Shown: positions 51,127 through 60,327, counted from the first letter of the stretch. The stretch is 64,000 bases of DNA from Paenibacillus sp. FSL H7-0331 (GCF_001956045.1 NZ_MRTH01000021.1:62001-126000); one strand, 5' to 3'. Numbers and translations are program-made. Notes: generated by a model from the letters alone, not told the origin.

Positions 51127-52551
51127 TTACAGATCAAAGTATAAGGAATATTCATGCGGATGAATGCGAATGGATACTGCTTTTGCTTCTTCACGTTTCA
51201 AGCCGATGTAGTTGTCGATAAAGTCTTTTGTGAATACGCCGCCTTCTACAAGGAACTCATAGTCAGCTTCAAGAGCATTCAGAGCTTCATCCAACGTACC
51301 TGGTACGCTGCGAATCTCGCCTTTTTCAGCATCTGTCAGATCGTAGATGTTCTTGTCCAGTGGACCATAGCCCAGAGCACGAGGATCGATTTTCTTCTTG
51401 ATTCCATCCAGACCAGCCATCAGCATTGCGGAGAATGCCAGGTACGGGTTAGCCGTGGAGTCAGGTGTACGGAATTCGATACGACAGCCCTTAGGTGTAA
51501 CAGCAGCAATCGGAATACGAACTGCAGCCGAACGGTTACCTTTGGAGAATACCAGATTAACCGGTGCTTCGTATCCAGGAACCAGACGTTTAAACGAGTT
51601 GGTTGAAGGATTGGTCAAAGCGATCAAAGCTGGTGCATGGTACAGGATACCACCGATATAGTTCAAAGCCATTTCACTTAAGTTACCATAGCCGCCTTTT
51701 TCGTAGAAAAGGGGATTGCCACCATCAAAAATGGATTGGTGAACGTGCATACCGCTGCCGTTATCGCCGAACAATGGTTTTGGCATGAAAGTTGCTACTT
51801 TACCATATTGTCTAGCTGTATTTTGCACGATATATTTATATTTCATCAAGTTATCAGCTGTTTTAGTTAAAGTGTCAAAACGGAAGTTGATTTCGCCTTG
51901 TCCGGCAGTTGCAACTTCATGATGATGACGCTCGATACGAAGTCCCGCTTCCATTAACAAACGACACATTTCGCTACGAATATCTTGTTGGGAATCCGTT
52001 GGACCTACAGGAACATAGCCGCCTTTGTGACCCACTTTAAAGCCAAGATTGCCACCTTCGTCTTTACGGTTGGAATTCCAGTGTGCTTCTTCGGAATCTA
52101 CAAAGTAAGAAGATTCATTTTGTCCGCTTTTGAAACGAACTTCATCAAAAATGAAAAATTCGGATTCAGGAGCGAAGTAAGCCGTTGTGCCAACGCCTGC
52201 AGTTTTCAGGTATTCCTCTGCTCTTACAGCAATTCCACGAGGATCGCGATCATAAGATGTGCCATCAGGATTAACGATGTTACAGATTACAATCAAAGTA
52301 GGATGTGCGGTAAAAGGGTCCACGTACACGGAATCTGTTTCAGGAAGCATAACCATGTCGGACTCTTCAATACCTTTGAAGCCCGGGATGGAAGAACCGT
52401 CGAATGCTACCCCATTTACAAACGTTTCCTCTTCTACTTCAGAAGCTGGTAAGGAAATGTGATGCGCTCTACCGGAAAGATCCACAAAACGAAAATCCAC
52501 CCACTCGATGCCTTTTTCTGCGATGATGTTCAATACATTTTGAGCTGACAT
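51127..52551 (-). CDS. glnA: Glutamine synthetase, type I, with adenylylation-type loop
   Basis: This 474-aa enzyme makes glutamine from glutamate, ammonia and ATP. Type I motifs are VAFDGSSIPGF, the metal/ATP site FAPESEFFIFDEV, NFRFDTLT, GSGMHVHQS, PGYEAPVNLVFSKGNRSAAVRIP and the C-terminal HPHEYSLYFDL. It is about 30 residues longer than B. subtilis GlnA (GSI-alpha) because it has the GSI-beta insert and loop, with KNIYDLT carrying Y403 in the place of the adenylylated Tyr of E. coli. TAGGAGG precedes the ATG. A strong promoter and a perfect GlnR/TnrA box lie upstream. No glnR gene is adjacent. Confidence 0.97.
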   Translation of the reverse strand: MSAQNVLNIIAEKGIEWVDFRFVDLSGRAHHISLPASEVEEETFVNGVAFDGSSIPGFKGIEESDMVMLPETDSVYVDPFTAHPTLIVICNIVNPDGTSYDRDPRGIAVRAEEYLKTAGVGTTAYFAPESEFFIFDEVRFKSGQNESSYFVDSEEAHWNSNRKDEGGNLGFKVGHKGGYVPVGPTDSQQDIRSEMCRLLMEAGLRIERHHHEVATAGQGEINFRFDTLTKTADNLMKYKYIVQNTARQYGKVATFMPKPLFGDNGSGMHVHQSIFDGGNPLFYEKGGYGNLSEMALNYIGGILYHAPALIALTNPSTNSFKRLVPGYEAPVNLVFSKGNRSAAVRIPIAAVTPKGCRIEFRTPDSTANPYLAFSAMLMAGLDGIKKKIDPRALGYGPLDKNIYDLTDAEKGEIRSVPGTLDEALNALEADYEFLVEGGVFTKDFIDNYIGLKREEAKAVSIRIHPHEYSLYFDL

Positions 52552-52632
52552 TGACTATTGACCTCCTAAAATCCGAACATTTCACATCGTTTGTTCGAAC
52601 ATTGTTCAAGTTTTTTATTAATTCATTTTCAT

Positions 52633-52662
52633 ATTATAAAACTTTCCCTCGCTAATCGTCAA
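52633..52662 (-). promoter_or_regulatory. glnA promoter
   Basis: On the minus strand TTGACG (52657-52662) and TATAAT (52633-52638) are 18 bp apart, giving a start site near 52626 and a leader of about 75 bases before glnA. The leader holds an inverted repeat around GAACATTGTTC. Confidence 0.75.
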
Positions 52663-52689
52663 TACTTATGTCAGGTATTTTTGTTTAGG

Positions 52690-52706
52690 TGTAAGGTATG
52701 CTTACA
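52690..52706. promoter_or_regulatory. GlnR/TnrA box upstream of glnA
   Basis: TGTAAGGTATGCTTACA matches the consensus TGTNA-N7-TNACA exactly and is almost fully palindromic. Its centre is about 72 bp upstream of the predicted glnA start site. GlnR-type control of glnA by nitrogen supply is the expected role. Confidence 0.8.
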
Positions 52707-52732
52707 CCCGACCTGTCTTCTGTTCACATTTT

Positions 52733-52775
52733 CGACAAAAACAAACTTGGTCCCCCAAGAATCGGGAGACCAAGT
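52733..52775 (-). terminator. Terminator after aroF
   Basis: On the minus strand CTTGGTC-TCCC pairs with GGGG-GACCAAG around a short loop and is followed by TTTGTTTTTG. It ends the DAHP synthase transcript before the glnA control region. Confidence 0.8.
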
Positions 52776-52801
52776 CGAATGTTGTCACAGTGACTATGAA
52801 C

Positions 52802-53845
52802 TTAAGCTTGAAAAGGTTCTTTAACGGTATCGAACCGTCTACCACATAAAGGTGCCAGCTTCTCCAAATCAACCATTAGCTTGGCAAACTGTTCAGGGAA
52901 GAGGGACTGCACCCCATCACCCGTCATCGAGTTGTCCGGATCGGTATGCATTTCAACGATTAATCCATTAGCCCCGGCAGCTACAGATGCTTTGCACATT
53001 GGCTCCACCAGTTCACGGCGTCCAGTTCCATGGCTTGGGTCGGAAATAACCGGTAAATGGCTAAGCGTTTGAAGAGCAGGAATCGCAGCCAGGTCAAGCG
53101 TATTCCGTGTGTAGGTTTCAAAGGTCCGAATGCCCCGCTCACACAGCATGACGTTCGGATTGCCGCCAGCCAGTATGTATTCAGCTGCATTCAGGAACTC
53201 ATCATAGGTAGAGCTGAATCCGCGCTTGAGCAGTACAGGGGTCTTGATCGTCCCCAGCTTTCGAAGCAAATCAAAATTTTGCATATTCCGGGTACCTACC
53301 TGTAGAATATCGGCATGTTCAGCACATACATCTACATATTCGGGAGTCATAACTTCCGTAATCGTCAGTAGTCCGTGTTTCCTGCCGGCTTCAGCCATCA
53401 TCACCAGACCTTCAACACCTACGCCCTGAAAGCTGTACGGACCGGTTCTTGGTTTGAATGCTCCGCCACGCAGCACTTGAGCTCCTGCCGCTTTGACCAA
53501 ACGGGCAATTTCATCAATTTGCTCTGCATTTTCGACCGCACAGGGGCCGCCCATTATAACCAGCTGCTCACCACCGATTTCCACGTCCTTGATCTTGATA
53601 ATGGTATCTGCCGGATGAAAGTCGCGGCTGGCCAGTTTGTAAGACTTCGAGATTTTTACTACCTGCTCAACACCTGACATTTGTTGAATTTGTTCGCTCA
53701 GCTTGGGATGAGCTTTGCCGATAATTCCAATCACTGTGCGATCTACACCTTTGGACACATGAGCCTGAACATCATTTTTCTCAATTTGTGCGACAATTTC
53801 ATGAATACGCTCTTCCGAGGTTTTGTTGGATATAATTACGATCAT
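52802..53845 (-). CDS. aroF: 3-deoxy-7-phosphoheptulonate (DAHP) synthase, AroF type
   Basis: This 347-aa enzyme joins phosphoenolpyruvate and erythrose-4-phosphate, the first step to aromatic amino acids. A ferredoxin-like regulatory domain (1-70; [18 protein letters not shown]) as in Thermotoga-type DAHP synthase precedes the catalytic barrel ([87 protein letters not shown]). The N-terminal domain in this subclass mediates feedback inhibition by Phe/Tyr. It stands alone, without other aro genes nearby. The 179-bp region upstream shows repeated GAAGCGT words and no clear riboswitch. Confidence 0.97.
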   Translation of the reverse strand: MIVIISNKTSEERIHEIVAQIEKNDVQAHVSKGVDRTVIGIIGKAHPKLSEQIQQMSGVEQVVKISKSYKLASRDFHPADTIIKIKDVEIGGEQLVIMGGPCAVENAEQIDEIARLVKAAGAQVLRGGAFKPRTGPYSFQGVGVEGLVMMAEAGRKHGLLTITEVMTPEYVDVCAEHADILQVGTRNMQNFDLLRKLGTIKTPVLLKRGFSSTYDEFLNAAEYILAGGNPNVMLCERGIRTFETYTRNTLDLAAIPALQTLSHLPVISDPSHGTGRRELVEPMCKASVAAGANGLIVEMHTDPDNSMTGDGVQSLFPEQFAKLMVDLEKLAPLCGRRFDTVKEPFQA

Positions 53846-54024
53846 GACTAATCACTCCTATTATATATTATAAACCTGAATAATTTAATTAATGAAGTCC
53901 AAGCACTAACACGCTTCAACGCTTATACGCTTCAAAGCTTTTAATCACTAAAGCAATTGTACAACGAGAGGGGCTTCTCGTCAATAGAAACATCTATCGA
54001 AATAAAGAAGCCCTTGAAGTCAAC

Positions 54025-54552
54025 TTAGTTACTATCATTAACAAGGTTTGCTCTTTTCGCTTCACGTCTTTGCTTACGCTTGGCCGTATAGAGCATCAGC
54101 AGCCATTTGATCGGGAAATAGAACAGAATACCGAGTATAATCCCATCGACAACCCCGCCAACCAGCAGCTTCAAATTTGATTTCACAAAGAAATCCATCC
54201 AATCCGGTAAAAAAGCCCACAACTGCTTTCGAGTCCCGTGAGGCAATAACCAGTTACCTACCTTTAAATGGAAGTAGGTCATAGGTAGATAGATGATTTT
54301 GCCAAAAACAAACCCGATTAGAGCAGCCGCCATACTCGCACGGAATATATAGATCAAAGGAAAAATCAGAAAGAAAGCAAGACCTGCAGTGGGAAGTGTA
54401 AACATTTCAACCGCCAACCCAATTGAATATCCCATGGCAACAAGGCCAGGGCCTCCTTCAGCACGTGTCAGCATCAAGTATTTGTACTTAAACCATCGCT
54501 TCACATTCCGCAATTGAAAAGGCTTCTTGGTAGTAGCTAATTTTCGCTGCAT
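54025..54552 (-). CDS. DUF2062 membrane protein
   Basis: This 175-aa protein has about three to four membrane helices and matches the DUF2062 family (EGGPGLVAMGYSIGLAVEMF, then the PTAGLAFFLIFPLIYIFR segment and GKIIYLPM). The C-terminal tail is strongly basic (KRKQRREAKR). Function is unknown. It follows ispH by 13 bp on the same strand, so it is probably the last gene of the two-component-ispH operon. Confidence 0.88.
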   Translation of the reverse strand: MQRKLATTKKPFQLRNVKRWFKYKYLMLTRAEGGPGLVAMGYSIGLAVEMFTLPTAGLAFFLIFPLIYIFRASMAAALIGFVFGKIIYLPMTYFHLKVGNWLLPHGTRKQLWAFLPDWMDFFVKSNLKLLVGGVVDGIILGILFYFPIKWLLMLYTAKRKQRREAKRANLVNDSN

Positions 54553-54565
54553 ATGCCTTCATCCC

Positions 54566-55528
54566 TTACGTACTCGATTTGGCAACCACTCGTTCTTTGG
54601 TGTACGGTATTAATTTGCTCATATTCACAGTACGCTTGATCTCCCACGTAGCTGCATCCTGTGGATCGTAATTTTCCAGAAAGGTCAATACTTCCTTGGT
54701 GATCGGTGTCGGTGTAGAGGCTCCCGAGGTCAAACCAACACGACGAACCGATTTCAGCCATTCCGTCTGAATCTCGGAAACATCGGAGATCCGATAAGCT
54801 TTGACACCTGCGATCTCTTCGGATACCTGTGCCAGTCGATTCGAATTGTTACTGCGCGGATCTCCCACCACAATAACCAGATCGGCATCCATCGCCTGTT
54901 CGGATACTGCCTCTTGACGCACTTGGGTAGCCAGACAAATCTCATTATGAATTTCAGCGGTCGGGAACTTTTCCAATAATCGATTCATAATGTGTTTAAT
55001 ATCCCATTGGCTCATTGTCGTTTGATTCGTAATCGTGATCCGATCCGTAGGCAGCTCCAAATGCTCGATCTCCTCGATCCGTTCAATCAGATGCACATAT
55101 TCAGGAGCAACGCCCAAAGCCCCCTCAGGCTCTGGATGATCCTTCTTGCCGATATAAATTATATGATAGCCTTCAGCAGTTTTTTCTTTTATCAAATCAT
55201 GGGTCTTGGTTACGTCTGGACAAGTCGCGTCGACTACTGTCAATCCTTTGTCTCGGGCCCGTTTACGAACCTCTGGTGAAACACCATGAGCCGTAAAAAT
55301 GACTGTACCCTTTTCAATGGTTTCCAGAATCTCCAGCCTGTTCGGCCCATCAAGTGTAATGACACCTTCATTATCAAAAAATTCGGTGACATGTGCATTA
55401 TGCACAATCATCCCCAATATATACACCGGTCTTGGTAAATTCAAATTTTTGGCTGTCTGCATAGCAAGCCCCATTGCGTCTACAACTCCATAGCAATATC
55501 CGCGGGGCGTAATTTTAATAACGTCCAT
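54566..55528 (-). CDS. ispH: 4-hydroxy-3-methylbut-2-enyl diphosphate reductase (IspH/LytB)
   Basis: This iron-sulfur enzyme performs the last step of the MEP isoprenoid pathway, giving IPP and DMAPP. ATG at 55528 ([15 protein letters not shown]) follows AGGTGGG by seven bases; a GTG at 55540 is in frame but less likely. The three cluster ligands are C12, C103 (DATCPDV) and C198 (NEICLATQ), and the [11 protein letters not shown] and TSGASTP motifs are present (320 aa). It lies 23 bp after the CssS-like kinase gene, so its transcription may be tied to that operon, and DUF2062 follows. Confidence 0.97.
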   Translation of the reverse strand: MDVIKITPRGYCYGVVDAMGLAMQTAKNLNLPRPVYILGMIVHNAHVTEFFDNEGVITLDGPNRLEILETIEKGTVIFTAHGVSPEVRKRARDKGLTVVDATCPDVTKTHDLIKEKTAEGYHIIYIGKKDHPEPEGALGVAPEYVHLIERIEEIEHLELPTDRITITNQTTMSQWDIKHIMNRLLEKFPTAEIHNEICLATQVRQEAVSEQAMDADLVIVVGDPRSNNSNRLAQVSEEIAGVKAYRISDVSEIQTEWLKSVRRVGLTSGASTPTPITKEVLTFLENYDPQDAATWEIKRTVNMSKLIPYTKERVVAKSST

Positions 55529-55551
55529 ATTGGCACCCACCTTCCCCTATA

Positions 55552-57078
55552 TTATACTTGATTATCCGTTGGGATGGAAATGCCCAAATCAGATGAATCC
55601 GAAGGGACTGTAATAGGAAGCCAAATGATAAAGATACTACCCTCACCCTGTGTTGTCTTGACCTCAATAGAGCCTTGGTGCTCATCAATAATCCATTTGG
55701 CAATCGATAAGCCCAGTCCGGTTCCAGCCGTTTTGCCGCGTGACAGATCAGCTCGGTAGAACCTCTCAAAAATCAAAGGTACTTCCTCTTTATCCATACC
55801 TAATCCGCTATCTTCAATCCGAATCCCGATTTGGTTATCCGTGCGCAGGGAATCGAGCTTAACAAAACCAACTTCCGTGTATTTGAAGGCATTTTCGATA
55901 AAAATAAACAGCAGCTGCTGCAAGTAATCCCGGCTTCCATAAACCTGAACACCATTCAGCGCACTTAAATCACCTGATGACCATTCCACCGTCCTCGGAA
56001 GCAGCTGCGCCTTGCGGACAACATCCTCGACAATCGGTAAAATATCCTGTTCGATTTTGGCGATTTGAAAGCCTGCATCTGCACGGGCTAGCGACAGCAA
56101 GTCGTTAACAAGCCGAGACATTCGCGCCGCCTCACTTGCAATATCATGCATAGCTTCCAAAGACATCTCGATCTGTTCCGAATCCTGCTGCATACCGCTA
56201 TCTGCCATTCGCTTCCACATTTTTTCCAATAAATCAACATTGCCGCGAATCGTCGTTAATGGAGTTCGAAGCTCATGCGAAGCATCGGATACAAATCGGC
56301 GTTGTGTATGGTTCACTTCCTCCAACTCCGAATACGTATGCTGCAACCGACCCAGCATGCCATTAATCGTAGCCGTTAACCGTCCAATTTCATCGTTGGG
56401 ACCGTAATAATTGATTCGATTGTGCAGATCTGTACCTTTTTCAATCGAATTGGTCGCAGCTATAACCTGCTCAATAGGCCTCAGAGCTTTTCGTGCCAGG
56501 TACCATCCCAGTGAGGCAGCCAGCATCACCGTTACGAGTGCCGTTATGAGCAGTATATTCCGAAGCAAGGTAAATAGCTTCTCATCTGCCGTCAAAAATA
56601 CTGCAGCTTGAAAAACACCTGCCAGCTGTGGCTGACCATTCAGTACAAGCGGAACCGCTCTGTTGTAGATGAACACATTCAGATTTTCGATTCGTGTGTG
56701 CTCAATAAAATAGCCTTCATTCACTAACCGCTGTTTCTTGGCGCTCGTCAATTCAGGCAAGGACAGATTAAGCTGGCTCAAATTTTCAGACCGGCTTATA
56801 TTCCCATTTTCAAAGTTGGCAACCTGGTAATATTTCCCTGTATTATTAATAATGTCTCGCCCCTGTAAAACAAAATCAGGGGTAATTCCACCACGCAGGG
56901 TCATCGTCATCCGGGGTTCTATGCGAGAGAATACCTTCTCGGCTTGCTCCTGAAGATCATCTTCCACCGTTTGAAAATAGTAATGGTAGACCAAGCCATA
57001 TAAGCCTAAACCAAATATAAGTAACACAACAGACAAAATGCCTGAGTACCATAATGTCAGTCGCAGACGAATTGACAC
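55552..57078 (-). CDS. Sensor histidine kinase, CssS-like
   Basis: This 508-aa membrane kinase starts with GTG after GGAGAG, one base from the stop of the regulator gene. Two helices (about 10-32 and 170-193) bracket an extracellular sensor of ~140 residues. A HAMP linker, HisKA with H268 in SDASHELRTP and a HATPase domain follow (FIENAFKYTE, EDSGLGMDKEE, GTGLGLSIAK). With the upstream regulator and the htrA gene ahead of it, the setting matches the B. subtilis CssRS secretion-stress system, which controls HtrA-type proteases. The assignment is by context. Confidence 0.92.
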   Translation of the reverse strand: MSIRLRLTLWYSGILSVVLLIFGLGLYGLVYHYYFQTVEDDLQEQAEKVFSRIEPRMTMTLRGGITPDFVLQGRDIINNTGKYYQVANFENGNISRSENLSQLNLSLPELTSAKKQRLVNEGYFIEHTRIENLNVFIYNRAVPLVLNGQPQLAGVFQAAVFLTADEKLFTLLRNILLITALVTVMLAASLGWYLARKALRPIEQVIAATNSIEKGTDLHNRINYYGPNDEIGRLTATINGMLGRLQHTYSELEEVNHTQRRFVSDASHELRTPLTTIRGNVDLLEKMWKRMADSGMQQDSEQIEMSLEAMHDIASEAARMSRLVNDLLSLARADAGFQIAKIEQDILPIVEDVVRKAQLLPRTVEWSSGDLSALNGVQVYGSRDYLQQLLFIFIENAFKYTEVGFVKLDSLRTDNQIGIRIEDSGLGMDKEEVPLIFERFYRADLSRGKTAGTGLGLSIAKWIIDEHQGSIEVKTTQGEGSIFIIWLPITVPSDSSDLGISIPTDNQV

Positions 57079-57079
57079 G

Positions 57080-57772
57080 TCAGCTCTCTCCTCTCAACAC
57101 GTACCCGGCTCCACGAACGGTTTGAATCATCCGTTTGTGACCGTACTCCTCCGTTTTTTGACGTAAGAGTGCAATATACACTTCCAGCACGTTAGATTCA
57201 CCACTATAATCGTAGCCCCATATTTTTTCCATAATGACATCACGAGATAATACCCGCTTCGGGTTTTGCAAAAACAGGTGCAGCAGGTCAAACTCCTTGG
57301 TGGTCAGCTCGATTAACTGGCTTCCACGAAATACCTCGCGTGTGTCCATATCCATAAATACATCCTGATACTGCAGCCTGTTGGTTGGCTGTTCGGATTT
57401 CTCCGCGCTTCTTCTTCGCAGTAGAACCCTTACCCGCGCCAGCAGTTCCTCTAACGCAAACGGCTTGACCAAATAATCATCAGCACCCATATCCAACCCT
57501 TTTACACGGTCGCCGATCTCGTCCTTCGCTGTTAACATCAGAACGGGCACAGAGGCCCCACCCTCACGTATACGGCGGACGACTTCCCACCCATCCAATT
57601 GGGGCATCATAACATCCAAAATAACCGTATCCGGGTCGTTCTCCAATATTTGTTTGAGCCCGTCCATCCCATGATGAGCGGTAAACACTGTATAACCTTC
57701 AAATGCCAGTGAACGCTTCAGCATGGAAGTGATTTTTTCGTCATCATCAATAATTAGTATTTTTTCCCTCAT
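57080..57772 (-). CDS. OmpR-family response regulator, CssR-like
   Basis: ATG at 57772 is preceded by a GGGGGGG run (spacing 11); the frame is open to 57841 but that part overlaps the htrA terminator. The 230-aa product has D9/D10/D11, D53 in ILDVMMPQLDG and K102 in VKPF, then a winged helix (LTTKEFDLLHLFL, VLEVYIALLRQKTEEYG, VRGAGYVLRG). A minus-strand promoter TTGTAT-15-TACAAT lies just upstream, so it can be transcribed apart from htrA. The tandem repeats before htrA are its likely target. Confidence 0.95.
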   Translation of the reverse strand: MREKILIIDDDEKITSMLKRSLAFEGYTVFTAHHGMDGLKQILENDPDTVILDVMMPQLDGWEVVRRIREGGASVPVLMLTAKDEIGDRVKGLDMGADDYLVKPFALEELLARVRVLLRRRSAEKSEQPTNRLQYQDVFMDMDTREVFRGSQLIELTTKEFDLLHLFLQNPKRVLSRDVIMEKIWGYDYSGESNVLEVYIALLRQKTEEYGHKRMIQTVRGAGYVLRGES

Positions 57773-57819
57773 GCAATAACAGTCCCCCCCATGCTTAACA
57801 TTGTAGCAGAAATGTACTC

Positions 57820-57862
57820 GATACAAAAAGAAGCGGAGCAACCCGCAAGTATGCTCCGCTCT
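57820..57862 (-). terminator. Terminator after htrA
   Basis: On the minus strand AGCGGAGCA and TGCTCCGCT pair around an 11-base loop, followed by TCTTTTTG. It lies 60 bp after htrA and 55 bp before the regulator gene. Confidence 0.75.
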
Positions 57863-57919
57863 GCTTCTTGTACCACTATCTACCGCAAACCTTATTACGA
57901 TCTTACCTAATTGCTAACC

Positions 57920-59491
57920 TTACTCCGCGTTACGGTCGCCAATGGTCACTGTGATAGCTTCTTTCTTGCCGTCACGCATTACCGTTAACGTAGCCTGATC
58001 CTTTACTTTAAGCTTCTTGATCGCGTCAACCAGTTCCTGTGATGTTTTAACTTTGGCTCCATTAACCTCGGTAATGACATCATAAGGTCTTAGACCTGCT
58101 ACAAACCCAGGGCTCTTACGCTCCACTTCGGATACGATGGCACCTTCATTGTTGGAAAGCTTCAGCTCAGTCAGCCAATCTTTATCGATATCCGACAGCT
58201 TCACACCAATATAAGGTGCTGGCTCTTTCGGGATTTTCACATTATTTTTCAGGTTATCGAGTACAGAAGAGATTGTACTTGTCGGAATTGCAAAACCAAT
58301 ACCTTGGGCTTGCGCACTAACAGCAGTGTTAATCCCAATGACTTCACCATTCAAATTCAACAAGGGACCACCCGAGTTACCCGGATTGATCGAAGCATCA
58401 GTTTGCAGCAAATGCTGGTAGTTGCGAGTACCTTGTGAATCCGGAATCGAAATCGGGCGTTCTTTGGCACTCAGCACACCCACCGTTACGGTATGATCGA
58501 AGCCATATGGATTACCAATGGCAACTACCCAATCACCTACAGCGGTATTTTCTGCTTTGCCCAGTGTCAGCGATGAGAAATCTTTGGTGCCTTCAATTTT
58601 CAGAGCTGCCAAATCCAGATCGTAGCTGTTACCCAACAGCGTCGCCTTAAATGGCTTTTCGTAGCCTTCAACCGTTACCCAAATTTCATCGGCACCGTCG
58701 ATAACGTGCTCATTGGTCAAGATGTAGCCTGATTTTTCAAAAATAAATCCGGTTCCCATCCCCGCAGGCTGAAGCTGGTCCGCACCACTTTTCGGCTGTG
58801 ATTGTGAACCCCCGCCATTATTGCCAAAGAATTGACGGAAGAACGGATCATCCATCAGGGAGCTGCCACCACGGGAGCTCTTGGCCTTTACCTTCGTTTC
58901 TATCTTAACGACTGCCGGTCCCGATTGCTCAGCAATTTGAGCGATGTTGGTGGGTCTGCCCAGATCGATGGCTGCTTCCTTAACACCCCCATTACCAGTT
59001 GCGGGAGCCGCGGCAGCTTTGCTTGCCACTGGAGCGGAAGCACTACTCGATGCGCTTGGACCACTTGTAAACCAATTCATTTTATCGGAAGCGAACATTA
59101 ATCCGCCCACCAATACGGCACCCGCCATAAAAGCGGAAAAGACGGCTTTAACAGAAGAACCTTTCTTTCTGTTATCATGCTGCCAATTGTTACTCGGATG
59201 CTCCTGGCTTGGTTCGAAGCCATTGTAGGAAAAAGGGCGAACCGGACGCGGTGGTGTCACTTCGACTGGCGTCGTTCCTTCGTTCGAATTGGCAGTTGTA
59301 TCAGATGCAGCTATTTCGTCATGTCCCATAGTTGATTTATAAGGCCCGTAAGAATAGTAGTGGGAAGGACGGTCTTGCTTTATTTTGTTTGAACCTGCTT
59401 GGTCCGCTTCAACTCCATCATTGGATGAAGCATTCGTGGACTCGCCACTGGGGCGGCGCAAAAATTCATTATTGTTGTTGTTATCTTCCAT
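57920..59491 (-). CDS. htrA: HtrA/DegP-type serine protease, membrane-anchored
   Basis: This 523-aa protein starts with ATG after AAGGAGGG. A long acidic and Asn/Ser-rich cytoplasmic N-terminus (1-110) leads to one membrane helix (about 114-136), a flexible linker and a trypsin-like domain with H262 (TNEHVID), D293 (DLDLAALK) and S373 (NPGNSGGP). A single PDZ domain follows (GLRPYDVITEVNGAKVKTSQEL). In Bacillota such proteases degrade misfolded exported proteins and are induced by CssRS. A tandem OmpR-type repeat sits over the promoter. Confidence 0.97.
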   Translation of the reverse strand: MEDNNNNNEFLRRPSGESTNASSNDGVEADQAGSNKIKQDRPSHYYSYGPYKSTMGHDEIAASDTTANSNEGTTPVEVTPPRPVRPFSYNGFEPSQEHPSNNWQHDNRKKGSSVKAVFSAFMAGAVLVGGLMFASDKMNWFTSGPSASSSASAPVASKAAAAPATGNGGVKEAAIDLGRPTNIAQIAEQSGPAVVKIETKVKAKSSRGGSSLMDDPFFRQFFGNNGGGSQSQPKSGADQLQPAGMGTGFIFEKSGYILTNEHVIDGADEIWVTVEGYEKPFKATLLGNSYDLDLAALKIEGTKDFSSLTLGKAENTAVGDWVVAIGNPYGFDHTVTVGVLSAKERPISIPDSQGTRNYQHLLQTDASINPGNSGGPLLNLNGEVIGINTAVSAQAQGIGFAIPTSTISSVLDNLKNNVKIPKEPAPYIGVKLSDIDKDWLTELKLSNNEGAIVSEVERKSPGFVAGLRPYDVITEVNGAKVKTSQELVDAIKKLKVKDQATLTVMRDGKKEAITVTIGDRNAE

Positions 59492-59542
59492 TGTAAAACC
59501 CTCCTTGGTAAGGTTCTAAGATTGTTATGTGTTTGCTTCTCT

Positions 59543-59581
59543 TGCTCTTATATTGGACCCGAAACCTTAAAGAAACCTTAA
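59543..59581 (-). promoter_or_regulatory. htrA promoter with tandem OmpR-type repeats
   Basis: On the minus strand TTAAGGTTTC occurs twice in tandem with an 11-bp period (plus-strand GAAACCTTAA at 59561-59570 and 59572-59581). The last copy ends eight bases before a TATAAG -10 (59548-59553). The -35 position is thus covered by the repeats, the classic layout for activation by an OmpR-family regulator; the CssR-like protein next door is the prime candidate. Confidence 0.65.
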
Positions 59582-59731
59582 GGAAAAATAAAAAGAGCCT
59601 AAATGAAATCGCAAAAAAACCTCCTGATCCGTGATTTCGGATAGGAGGCACAGCCAATCTTCTTTACAAATGATTGCAAGCACTCTGAAAGTCTACTTTC
59701 AAGTTCTCAGTAGCTTACCAGTCTAGTTGTT

Positions 59732-60148
59732 CTAATGTACCTTCCAGACCCGTTCCACCTTACCCAGCATATCCTTGGCTGCCGCTACCCACTTATCCTC
59801 GACAGGAGCATCCTTATCGATTGGCTCCTGAAATTGATCAATTAATGCTCCGGATACATTCAGATGCGCTTCCTTATCCAAACCATCATTATAGATATGC
59901 TTCAATACGAAAGGTGTACCCATGCAAATGATCGCATCTGTTGCACCTGTGTCACCATCTAGAGTACCGTGGGTGACTTCAAAAGGGATTCGAAGCCATA
60001 CTTGATGTGCGTCATCCAAATAACGGTCAAAATAACCATGATCATAATCCCAGTTTCCACCAAGCGTGAACTCAAATTGGTGTAATTGTCGGCTTACTTC
60101 ATCAAAGGGTTCCTCATAATTGGTCAGAACGGATTTTATCGGTATCAT
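59732..60148 (-). CDS. YugN-like family protein
   Basis: This 138-aa soluble protein matches the YugN-like family of Bacillota: MIPIKSVLTNYEEP at the start, FTLGGNWDYDHGYFD, then WLRIPFEV and the C-terminal WVAAAKDMLGKVERVW. Function is unknown. AGGAGTGAG lies before the ATG. It is a single gene between htrA and amtB. The 240 bp between it and htrA hold the htrA promoter and an unassigned AT-rich part. Confidence 0.9.
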   Translation of the reverse strand: MIPIKSVLTNYEEPFDEVSRQLHQFEFTLGGNWDYDHGYFDRYLDDAHQVWLRIPFEVTHGTLDGDTGATDAIICMGTPFVLKHIYNDGLDKEAHLNVSGALIDQFQEPIDKDAPVEDKWVAAAKDMLGKVERVWKVH

Positions 60149-60273
60149 CTACTCACTCCTAGTAGTAGTCGTAATTATAGTCCAGACGCATTTTATGTTA
60201 GAGTACGCAATAATCCGACAAAATATGTACGCTCTGCAGCCTTCTTACATAACATCGAATAATCACTTATACA

Positions 60274-60290
60274 TGTCATTTTATCTTACG
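60274..60290. promoter_or_regulatory. GlnR/TnrA-like box upstream of amtB
   Basis: TGTCA-N7-TTACG matches TGTNA-N7-TNACA except for the last base. Its centre is about 52 bp upstream of the predicted amtB start site, the usual distance for activation by TnrA/GlnR-type proteins. Confidence 0.6.
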
Positions 60291-60297
60291 TAATCCG

Positions 60298-60327
60298 TTG
60301 ACATAACTATCATTAGAAACGTATAAT
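60298..60327 (+). promoter_or_regulatory. Consensus sigma-A promoter of amtB
   Basis: TTGACA at 60298-60303 and TATAAT at 60322-60327 are perfect hexamers with an 18-bp spacer. The ribosome binding site AAGGAG and the amtB start follow about 45 bp later. Confidence 0.85.

Noticed and set aside
53846..54024. Possible T-box or riboswitch in the aroF leader
   Set aside because: I could find no T-box core, specifier stem or antiterminator. Only repeated GAAGCGT words and an inverted repeat (53971-53978/54006-54013) without a T-run are present.
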